Origin: a virus
IMG/VR virus record: IMGVR_UViG_3300030380_002899
Coordinates: 1-30,141 of that record
Reading direction: 5' to 3' (one strand)
DNA: 30,141 nt
This document shows positions 20,481-28,177 of this stretch, piece by piece (positions within the stretch are counted from its first letter, which is position 1; each line of letters starts with the position of its first letter). The notes under the pieces were generated by a model. It saw only the letters and a program-made list of their open reading frames with translations, searched no databases and was not told the origin of the DNA. The position numbers were made by a program, and so were the translations under genes.

Positions 20481-23400
20481 AAATAACAGAGGAAGAATAT
20501 TGGCAGTTTATATATTTAGCTGAATCTGTTAGTGGTAAGAGAAGAAAAGAATATGATCTGATTCCTAATATTGTAAATATGCCAGCAGTGCCAATAGCTC
20601 CTTTAATTTTTGGTGGAGTAAGTATTGGTTTTTATGGTGTTGTTGCCATAGGTGTTGCCTTGACTTATATTTCCAATGCCTTAAGACCAAAGCCAAAAGC
20701 ACCTAAAACTCCACCTAGTTTACAGACAGAAGGAGCACAATCTGTTAAAAGATTTGCACCACAATCAGGGTTTAATTCTTTACAGGAACTAGCTGTTATT
20801 GGTGAAACAATACCTTTAATTTTTACCAAAAGAGATTCTGCAAATAATATTGGTGGTGTTCGTGTTAATAGTAAACTTGTATGGTCACAGTTAAGGAGTC
20901 TTGGTACGCATCAACAATTAAAAGGTGTATTTATATTTTCTAATGAAAAGATTCCTACAAAACCTGATTTTGCAGGATATGCAATAGGAGATTTACTACT
21001 TAAAAACTACACGGGTGCAAAGGTAGCTTTATATTACAAAGGACAAAAAGATAGTAATCTTATAAACAGACTATTAGAAGCAGATAGATATACAGATAGT
21101 GAACTTGCAAGAGAAATAGGTAGAGATGGTTCTAATCCTGAAGATGTATTTAGTATTGACTGGGATGAAACTGGTACTTTTAATAATAAGATATTCTGTG
21201 GGGTAAGAACTCCTACTACACAATCTAGGTTTGGTAACTTTTCTCCAATGCCAAATCAGATGCGTTATCAGTTATCTTATGAATTAATCCTTAAAGGTAA
21301 AGATGCAAGTAATAAAAGTGATATTGATAAAAAAAGAAGAAAAATTGCTAAATATTATCCTAGATATGCAGGATTTGAAGAGCATCAAGGACAGGTAAAG
21401 ACTGGACGTATTACTCTGTCAAAAGGAGATAAGGTTAGATATACAATCAATGATATGAATCCTGTAGATGACGTACCAGGAGATTTTAATCCTTGGGGTT
21501 TGCAGGATGTGAAAACAGCAGTTGATTCTGATAGAGAACGTATTGATGACAATATTTCTATCGGTGAATCATATATGATTGGATCTGCTTTAGCTATATG
21601 TACTGAAATACAACAGGAAAGATTATGGGCAGAAGGTACACTAAAGAATTTTGATTTTAAGATTACAGATATAGGTGCTGATTCAACTTCTGAATTAGAG
21701 ATTCGTGGTACGAATGATGGTTTTAGAAGTACTCATGCTCCTTGGGAATTAAATACTTTACAGAGAGTTGCTGTTGCTTCGATTACAAATAATAGAGATT
21801 GTGATGTTACAGAGATAGGGTTGAAGTCAAAAGTTTTCAAACAGATAACTGGTTTTCCTAATGTCAATAGTCATCCTGGAGGTTTAAGTTATAGCAATCC
21901 TTCTGGCACTTTAAAAAGTTATCAGAATGATAATGGTAACATTGGCCTTGGTCCGTTAAATAAGTATGTTTCCAGATATAGCTTCTTCAGATTACAGGCA
22001 AGAAAAGCTAATACTACTGATGATTTTGTAACAATAGATAATGGTAAGCCTTTTGCTATCAAAGGTAGAACACCACAGTTTCAATATAATTTCATAAGAA
22101 TTAATCATCCTAAAAGTCAATATGAATTTAGGTTTATACCTTATCCAGGGAATGAAATAAAAAGAAGTTTTATTGATAATAAAAATAGTCGCATACGTTT
22201 ATTAAGATCAAACGCTCCATTGCAACAGGATACAAGCGGTGAGTTTGGTATAAGGTATGCAGGTTTTGATGTAGTTCTAACAGGTGGAGATGTTTCTAAC
22301 AGTGAATGGTACTTGGGTCAAGTTCCTGACACTGCGACAGAATTAACAGGTTTGGCTGTTAATAGCACTGGTTTTATTAATGATAACAATAATACTTGGA
22401 CAACTACCGATGAAAAGTATTCTACAGGTACTCCCCGTTTTTTCGTTTCTAGTTGGGCTTTTATAGAATACGTTTTTTATTTTCATTATGATGGAAAATA
22501 TTTAGGAGAAGTCAGTTGGGGAGGTAATTTGGATGACATTATTTATTATGAATCTGATTTAGTTAGATACATACTAGGGGAAAGAAAAGAAAGTTTTAGC
22601 GATGATTTTATGGGTGGCTTTGGTGATCTTTATGTTATAAAAAGACAGACTTTATTACCCTCTGGGTCATCTATTGTACATACAAGTGAGAATGTAGAGT
22701 TAATAACTTCTCGTGGTTCTGGTTCTGGTGCAAAAGTAACTATACAATTATTTAATACAGGTGCTGCTGCGTGGTTTCTTACAGATCCTGGTTCTGGTTA
22801 TACATTTGAATCTACTGTGAATGTTCCTGCTGTATCTGGTGGAGGTCAGTCCTTTGCTGGTTTTGATAACATACAGACTTTGATTAGTGGTCAGGCTTTT
22901 GTTACAGATCCTTGGCCTGATAATGAAATTGGTGATGCAGTAAGAAATAGAAATTTATTACCTTATGGTGCAATTGCTGATTTTATTAGTTTTGAAGCAG
23001 AAGTTCCAAGTCACATGGAAGAACCCGAACATGAAATTGTTTATGTAAATGAGCAGGTAAAGGGTGCTGGTAATTTTATGAATTATAAAGATCTGACAGT
23101 ATCAGGTATAAGAATAAACAGCAGTAAAGAATTTTCAAGTTTTAGTCAATTATCTGCATATTTTAAAGAAGGATTACATATTAAAAATCTTATAGATGGA
23201 ACGATAGGATCAACTAATTTATTTCCTGATATTGTCTTTTCCCTGTTAACTGATCCCTTGATCGGTGCTGGAGATTTAATTGGTGCGAGATCTGTTGATG
23301 AAGACAGAATGAAGATAGCTTCACAATTCTGTAAAGCAAATAAATTATTCTGGGATGGTGTCATAGTTGAAGAAAAGAATTTACGAGAGTTTATCTTTCA

Positions 23401-24211
23401 AAATGCACAATACTGTTTATTAGATTTCACAGTATTAGGTGGTAGATTTTCTCTGTTTCCTTCTGTACCTTTTAACCCAGAAACATTTCTAATAGATCCA
23501 ACACAAAAACCATTTATAAAAGCTTTGTTTACTGATGGTAATACAAAAAATTTACAGGTTAGTTTTTTAAGTGCAGAAGAAAGACAGGATTTCAGGGGTT
23601 TTGCTTCATATAGGCATGAAACTGAAAATGGTTTTGCTGAGACTAAAGTCGTTAATCGTAAATTAATCAGTACATCAGATAATGATCCAAGAGAAAGCTT
23701 TGATATGTCTATCTTCTGTACGAGTGCAACACACGCACAAGTATTTTTAGATTATGCGTTGAAAGTTAGAAACAAGGTGGATCATGGTATTACTTTTGAT
23801 ACAACACCACAGGCTGCAATGCATTTAGCTCCAGGAGATTATATAAGATTACATTCAGAAGCTACTCATACCAATCGTTTTGCTAATGGAGTCATAACAC
23901 AGGATGGTGAGATTCAATCACAGGTTAATGTAACAAATGGTACGCAAATAATGTTTTGGAAACCTGGAGATACCTCTGTTTCAGATGTTGTGGCAATAGA
24001 AATAACAGATGGTAAAGCAGCTTCAAGATTTAGAGGTTGTGTATTTACCGTTCCAGATAATTCAGTATCAGATCGTGTTTATAAGATTGAGGCTATATCT
24101 TATGGAGAAGATGGTTTAATTAATATTTCTGGAAGTTATGCTCCTTTAAATGCAGATGGTACACTTGCAATAATGAATTACACACCAACTGACATAGTAT
24201 CAATCCTATAA
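20408..24211 (+). CDS. Central tail-tip / host-attachment protein (lambda gpJ type), about 1267 aa
   Basis: The large tip protein that contacts the host. N-terminus: LPYEIQLCEALEITEEEYWQ, a hydrophobic Gly-rich stretch (IAPLIFGGVSIGFYGVVAIG, then VALTYISNALRPKPKAPK), PPSLQT and QELAVIGETIPLIFTKR, the typical opening of J-like proteins that carry an I-like piece. The rest is beta-rich, with a late tube/hub-like part (RFRGCVFTVPDNSVSDRVYK). I chose ATG 20408, preceded by GGAGGT (20399-20404); ATG 20378 would add 10 residues. Either way it overlaps the NlpC gene by over 70 nt. Confidence 0.9.
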   Translation: MESSRVFGGRRALLPYEIQLCEALEITEEEYWQFIYLAESVSGKRRKEYDLIPNIVNMPAVPIAPLIFGGVSIGFYGVVAIGVALTYISNALRPKPKAPKTPPSLQTEGAQSVKRFAPQSGFNSLQELAVIGETIPLIFTKRDSANNIGGVRVNSKLVWSQLRSLGTHQQLKGVFIFSNEKIPTKPDFAGYAIGDLLLKNYTGAKVALYYKGQKDSNLINRLLEADRYTDSELAREIGRDGSNPEDVFSIDWDETGTFNNKIFCGVRTPTTQSRFGNFSPMPNQMRYQLSYELILKGKDASNKSDIDKKRRKIAKYYPRYAGFEEHQGQVKTGRITLSKGDKVRYTINDMNPVDDVPGDFNPWGLQDVKTAVDSDRERIDDNISIGESYMIGSALAICTEIQQERLWAEGTLKNFDFKITDIGADSTSELEIRGTNDGFRSTHAPWELNTLQRVAVASITNNRDCDVTEIGLKSKVFKQITGFPNVNSHPGGLSYSNPSGTLKSYQNDNGNIGLGPLNKYVSRYSFFRLQARKANTTDDFVTIDNGKPFAIKGRTPQFQYNFIRINHPKSQYEFRFIPYPGNEIKRSFIDNKNSRIRLLRSNAPLQQDTSGEFGIRYAGFDVVLTGGDVSNSEWYLGQVPDTATELTGLAVNSTGFINDNNNTWTTTDEKYSTGTPRFFVSSWAFIEYVFYFHYDGKYLGEVSWGGNLDDIIYYESDLVRYILGERKESFSDDFMGGFGDLYVIKRQTLLPSGSSIVHTSENVELITSRGSGSGAKVTIQLFNTGAAAWFLTDPGSGYTFESTVNVPAVSGGGQSFAGFDNIQTLISGQAFVTDPWPDNEIGDAVRNRNLLPYGAIADFISFEAEVPSHMEEPEHEIVYVNEQVKGAGNFMNYKDLTVSGIRINSSKEFSSFSQLSAYFKEGLHIKNLIDGTIGSTNLFPDIVFSLLTDPLIGAGDLIGARSVDEDRMKIASQFCKANKLFWDGVIVEEKNLREFIFQNAQYCLLDFTVLGGRFSLFPSVPFNPETFLIDPTQKPFIKALFTDGNTKNLQVSFLSAEERQDFRGFASYRHETENGFAETKVVNRKLISTSDNDPRESFDMSIFCTSATHAQVFLDYALKVRNKVDHGITFDTTPQAAMHLAPGDYIRLHSEATHTNRFANGVITQDGEIQSQVNVTNGTQIMFWKPGDTSVSDVVAIEITDGKAASRFRGCVFTVPDNSVSDRVYKIEAISYGEDGLINISGSYAPLNADGTLAIMNYTPTDIVSIL

Positions 24212-24217
24212 ATAATT

Positions 24218-24634
24218 ATGGCTACTGTACGTCCTTTTCCTAATATCAAACCAGCGTCCAGAAGTTATACTCCTGGATCGTATCCTCAGACAGAGTTTGT
24301 TGCACAGAATGGTGCTAAAAGTGTTATCAGATATGGAAATAAAAAGACAGATGCAAAATTATCGTTAGGTTTTTCTAATATTACAGATTCACAGGCAAAT
24401 GAAATCTTGGATCTATATGACACCGTAAACAGTGTGTATGATTATATTTCTTTTGCATCTTCAAATGCTTTAGCAGGAATTGATAATAATAATTTAATTT
24501 TTAAAAAAGCAGAGGCTGATAATTCTGGAGTTAAGTTAAGATATAGATTTGATGGTCCTCCTACAGTTACAAGTGTCAGACCTGGCATTTCTAATGTGCA
24601 ATGTAAATTTGTCGCATGCCTTGATGGGGATTAG
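24218..24634 (+). CDS. Minor tail protein (gpM-like), 138 aa
   Basis: Motifs ASRSYTPGSYPQTEFVAQNG and VIRYGNKKTDAKLSLGFSNI then DSQANEILDLYDTV match the phage minor-tail family (Phage_min_tail, gpM type): S-R-S-(Y/F)-x-P-G-x-(Y/F)-P-x-T, R-(Y/F/S)-G-N-(K/R), and A-x-L-x-L-x-F-x-N-I. It is placed after J instead of before it. It probably completes a ring at the tail tip. Confidence 0.75.
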   Translation: MATVRPFPNIKPASRSYTPGSYPQTEFVAQNGAKSVIRYGNKKTDAKLSLGFSNITDSQANEILDLYDTVNSVYDYISFASSNALAGIDNNNLIFKKAEADNSGVKLRYRFDGPPTVTSVRPGISNVQCKFVACLDGD

Positions 24635-24660
24635 AATGAATTTAAAATTTACTTAAAACG

Positions 24661-25116
24661 ATGTCTGGCTTTTATTCTGGTAAAGAAGGTGAATTACTGA
24701 TAGATGGTACAAAGGTTGCCAAAGTCAGATCATGGTCTTTCACTTTCAATCAAGCAATATTGGAAACTGTATCTTTGGAAGATACTGATAGAACTATTAT
24801 TCCAGGAATAAGAAGTTATACAGGTAATGCAAGTATTTACTATTACCAGGACACTGCTGGTGGAGGATCTGGAGCGTTAAGCACTCTTATCAACGGTATG
24901 ATAAAAACTGGTAGTTCTGCTGGAGATGGTACTAATTCAGAAAGCTCTAAAAATTTAACTTTTAAATTAAATATTAAAGATGGTTCTACAAATGGTAGAT
25001 TTATACAGTTTGCAGCACAGCCTACAAGTATGACGATGACTAGTAGTGTAGGGGAAGTTGTAGCAGCAGATGTAAACTTTGAAGTTAATGGAGCACCTAC
25101 TGGCCTTGCTTTATAA
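24661..25116 (+). CDS. Tail-tube-like protein, 151 aa
   Basis: Compact tail-tube pattern: GKEGELLIDGTKVAKVRSWS at the start, the strand SFTFNQAILETVSLEDTDRT and GIRSYTGNASIYYYQDT, a helix (LSTLINGMIKTG), and final strands MTMTSSVGEVVAADVNFEVN. The same order of elements occurs in the 256-aa tube protein at 15631-16401, without the inserted domain. It lies downstream of J, so it may form a ring or sheath-like element near the distal tip, or be an alternative tube subunit. Its stop directly precedes the next ATG. Confidence 0.72.
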   Translation: MSGFYSGKEGELLIDGTKVAKVRSWSFTFNQAILETVSLEDTDRTIIPGIRSYTGNASIYYYQDTAGGGSGALSTLINGMIKTGSSAGDGTNSESSKNLTFKLNIKDGSTNGRFIQFAAQPTSMTMTSSVGEVVAADVNFEVNGAPTGLAL

Positions 25117-25977
25117 ATGGCTATATATTTTGGATCTACAGGTTTTATAGAATTAAAACGTGATGCGTTAAATTCAGATTTAGCGACATCATTAGATCCT
25201 GCTGATGTGAATACAACAAAGAAAAGATTTTCTGTAGATAATGCAGCAGGTTCTTTAATTACAGGAGATCAGATAGAAATAGAGACAGTAGATAAAACTA
25301 ATTTAGAATTATTATCTGAGCATAGTTTTCCTGATCTTCGTAAATATATTCATATAGATGATATGGGAGGTATCAAGTTATATGACACCTTTGCGGCTGC
25401 CTTGGCAGGAGAAGTTTCTGGAGCGTTAACCCTTACAGCACCTTCATCAAAAAAAGATATTTTAATCAGGACAAGAAATACAAGATTTAGACCATTAGCT
25501 AAGATCACTGAATTTGAAATTACAACTACAAGAGATACTGTTGATGTAACAAACTTAGGAGAAGAATTTAGACAGCAATATGAGAATGGCCTTATTTCTG
25601 GGCAGGGAACAATACAAACAATATGGCAGCATAGAAACTTTCAGTTAGATACAGAAGATTTTGCAAGTCCAGAATTTCCTGTTTACCTAAGTCAATTATT
25701 GGTTCGTATGCAACAGGGATCAGACTTTGAAGGTAGATTTTATGTTTATCACGACCCATCACAAAGCACTAATAGTGTCTGGTATCAATCAAATTGTGTA
25801 GTGACTAATGTTGCAGTATCAGTACCTGCTGTTGGGATTGTTGAAGCAAGAATAGAATTTGTAACAAATGGAGAGATTAGGTTACATAATGGAGTTCCAC
25901 CTTCATTCTTATTATTAGAGAGTAGTGATAAAATCTTGCAAGAGGATGGTGATGGTATTTTACTTGAAGATCCTTAA
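25117..25977 (+). CDS. Second tail-tube-like protein, 286 aa
   Basis: The middle (about residues 129-170) reads AKITEFEITTTRDTVDVTNL, GEEFRQQYENGLISGQG and closely parallels the tube protein's EWTFEITRDEIDVTTIGG section, so the same fold is likely. The first 110 residues (TDKTNLELLSE and neighbours) and a Leu/Asp/Glu-rich tail (LLLESSDKILQEDGDGILLE) are extra. It follows the previous gene with no gap. A role in the distal tail or fibre attachment is inferred from place only. Confidence 0.7.
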   Translation: MAIYFGSTGFIELKRDALNSDLATSLDPADVNTTKKRFSVDNAAGSLITGDQIEIETVDKTNLELLSEHSFPDLRKYIHIDDMGGIKLYDTFAAALAGEVSGALTLTAPSSKKDILIRTRNTRFRPLAKITEFEITTTRDTVDVTNLGEEFRQQYENGLISGQGTIQTIWQHRNFQLDTEDFASPEFPVYLSQLLVRMQQGSDFEGRFYVYHDPSQSTNSVWYQSNCVVTNVAVSVPAVGIVEARIEFVTNGEIRLHNGVPPSFLLLESSDKILQEDGDGILLEDP

Positions 25978-26012
25978 ATAGAGATTTATGATGTACTTAA
26001 AGACTATCTAAC

Positions 26013-28121
26013 ATGGCTGATCTACAAATTACACAACTACCTGAGTTAGGTTCAGCTAGTTTACAGGCAACAGATCCTATTGCAGTTGCAGATGTAAGTG
26101 CTACTGAAACAAAGAAGATAACAGCAAAAAACTTAGTACAGGGTGCATTTGGATTGGTGGATGCTGCATCAATACCTGCAACAGCACTTAGTTATCCGTT
26201 AACAGCAGGACAGATTATCACAGCTTCTTTGGCTGATAATGCCGTAACAAACGTAAAGATTACAGATGCGACTATAACTGGAACGAAATTAGCAAATGAT
26301 ACAATAACAGCTACACAAATAGCAGCAAATGCAATAGGTTCTAGTGAGCTTGCAGATAATGCGGTAGATACAGCAGCAATAACAAACCTAAATGTAACAA
26401 CAGATAAATTAGCAGCTACAGCAGTTACAACTGCAAAGATAGCTAATAGTGCTGTTACCTTTGTTAAAACTAATTTTAGCGATGGAGATATACCTGGAGC
26501 GAAACTTACTTCTGCTTCTGTCACCTCTACTCAAATTGCTAATAATGCAGTTACTGCCAATGAGTTAGCAGATAATGCAGTGGATACGGCTGCCATTGCT
26601 AATACTGCAATTACAGGAGCAAAGATTGCATCAGATACGATCACTGCTGGTAATATTGCTGCTAATGCCATTGGAGCTTCTGAACTTGCTGATAACGCAG
26701 TGGATAGTGCAGCTATTGCTTCTAATGCTGTAACGACTGCAAAGATCTTAAACTTAAATGTTACTACAGATAAATTAGCTGCCAATGCTGTCACTGCTGC
26801 CAAGATTGATGATGATACTATCACTGCTACACAGATTGCTGCTAATGCGATTGGTTCCAGCGAATTAGCTGATAATGCTGTTGATACTGCTGCTATTGCT
26901 AACTCTGCTGTTACTGACGGTAAAATCTCAGGTGTCTCAGGTACAAAACTTACAGATGGATCTGTTACAGCAACTAAATTAAATACTTCTAATCTTGATA
27001 GGTCATTAAATGTAGCATCAGGTAATTTAGGAATAAATAATGCAGTAACTGGTGGAGCGTCTGCAAGAAATGGTATTACATATAATAATGAAGGATTGAT
27101 TACAGCTACAGCAGCATTAGTTGCAAGTGATTTACCTGAAGCTACAACTTCTGCGGTTGGTGCGGTAAGCGTTCCATCATCAGGTGGTTTGGCAGTTACA
27201 AACTTAGGTGCATTATCAATAAATAATAGTGTTACTGGAACGACTAGATCTGGCATTACATTTAATAATCAGGGATTAATCACTGCTACTGCTGCCTTGC
27301 AGGGTTCTGATTTACCAGTGGCAACAACTTCAGCTAAAGGTGCTGTTGTTATACCTACAGGTTCTGCTCCTCTGACAGTGGATGGTAATGGTGTTTTATC
27401 TATAGCAGATAGTGGTGTTACTGCTGGTACTCATATAAAAGTTACTGTCAGTGCAAAGGGAATAATTACAGGAAGTTCAACTCTAGCTGCTTCTGATATA
27501 CCTAATTTGGCTACAACCAAGATTACGACTGGTACGTTTGGAACTAACTTCCTTGCCAACGACTCCATAACAATGGATAAGCTTGCTAACCTGTCCACTG
27601 GTTTCATACAGGAAGCATCACCCGATATATCAGACTTACCAACTGGTGTCTTCTGGTTACAGGAATCAACAGGACAGTTAAGAATATTTAACGGTAACAG
27701 TTTCTTCTCTGTTGGTTTCGGACGATTATCAGAAGAGAACTTAAGATTCTGCGGTACTTTTAACGCTACAAATGGAACGATTGTAACGTTGACATCTTTT
27801 GGTACGTCAGCAGGATTTACTGTTGGCAATGCAATACCAGCAGGTACCACAACACTTACAGGTGCATATTTTGTATGTGTTACACCTGGTAATGGCACGG
27901 CTGTTGTTCCTTCCACATCATTTGATGCAGGAGATTGGTGCTTATGTATGGGTGCTGATGACTGGGATAGAATTGATACCTTGTCTGGTCCTGGAAGTGT
28001 TTCAAGTCTTAATGACTTATCAGATGTCACTGTCAGTAGTCCTGTCGAGGGTAATTTATTACAGTTTTCATCTGCTGGACAGTTTGCAAATGTTCAAGTT
28101 ATAGCAGCAGGAACTTTTTAG
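26013..28121 (+). CDS. Tail fibre with degenerate tandem repeats, 702 aa
   Basis: Residues about 60-310 are repeats of the type (A/S)-x-x-I-A-x-x-A-(V/I)-x-x-x-(K/E)-(I/L)-A-D, for example SSELADNAVDTAAI, which form a long trimeric shaft in phage fibres. The N-terminus (ADLQITQLPELGSASLQATD) is the usual attachment domain after tail genes; the C-terminal third has a Cys-containing module (LRFCGTFNATNG, TGAYFVCVTPGNG, DWCLCMGADDW) and SLNDLSDVTVSS. It likely binds the host surface. Some repeats are identical as protein but not as DNA. Confidence 0.85.
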   Translation: MADLQITQLPELGSASLQATDPIAVADVSATETKKITAKNLVQGAFGLVDAASIPATALSYPLTAGQIITASLADNAVTNVKITDATITGTKLANDTITATQIAANAIGSSELADNAVDTAAITNLNVTTDKLAATAVTTAKIANSAVTFVKTNFSDGDIPGAKLTSASVTSTQIANNAVTANELADNAVDTAAIANTAITGAKIASDTITAGNIAANAIGASELADNAVDSAAIASNAVTTAKILNLNVTTDKLAANAVTAAKIDDDTITATQIAANAIGSSELADNAVDTAAIANSAVTDGKISGVSGTKLTDGSVTATKLNTSNLDRSLNVASGNLGINNAVTGGASARNGITYNNEGLITATAALVASDLPEATTSAVGAVSVPSSGGLAVTNLGALSINNSVTGTTRSGITFNNQGLITATAALQGSDLPVATTSAKGAVVIPTGSAPLTVDGNGVLSIADSGVTAGTHIKVTVSAKGIITGSSTLAASDIPNLATTKITTGTFGTNFLANDSITMDKLANLSTGFIQEASPDISDLPTGVFWLQESTGQLRIFNGNSFFSVGFGRLSEENLRFCGTFNATNGTIVTLTSFGTSAGFTVGNAIPAGTTTLTGAYFVCVTPGNGTAVVPSTSFDAGDWCLCMGADDWDRIDTLSGPGSVSSLNDLSDVTVSSPVEGNLLQFSSAGQFANVQVIAAGTF
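26301..26897 (+). repeat. Protein-identical, synonymously diverged fibre repeats
   Basis: Codons 26301-26381 and 26817-26897 encode the same 27 residues (TITATQIAANAIGSSELADN plus seven more), but by my count 20 of the 27 codons differ, all silently. The first copy prefers A-ending codons (GCA, ACA, ATA), the second T-ending codons (GCT, ACT, ATT). A third, slightly changed copy begins near 26637. Confidence 0.8.
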
Positions 28122-28140
28122 TAAGGTAATATAAGGTTAT

Positions 28141-28162
28141 CCCATGTATATGGGCGATTTTT
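28141..28162 (+). terminator. Weak terminator-like hairpin between the two fibre genes
   Basis: CCCAT (28141-28145) pairs with ATGGG (28150-28154), loop GTAT, followed by CGA and five T (28158-28162). A 5-bp stem is short, so this may be only a partial terminator. It lies 20 nt after the fibre stop and 16 nt before the next ATG. Confidence 0.35.
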
Positions 28163-28177
28163 ATGCTTGTATAAGCT

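Noticed and set aside
26192-27256. Long minus-strand open frames opposite the repeat fibre (110 and 241 aa)
   Set aside because: They mirror the repeated codons of the fibre in a frame where stops are rare; composition is Ala/Val/Ser-rich low complexity with no starts or sites of their own.
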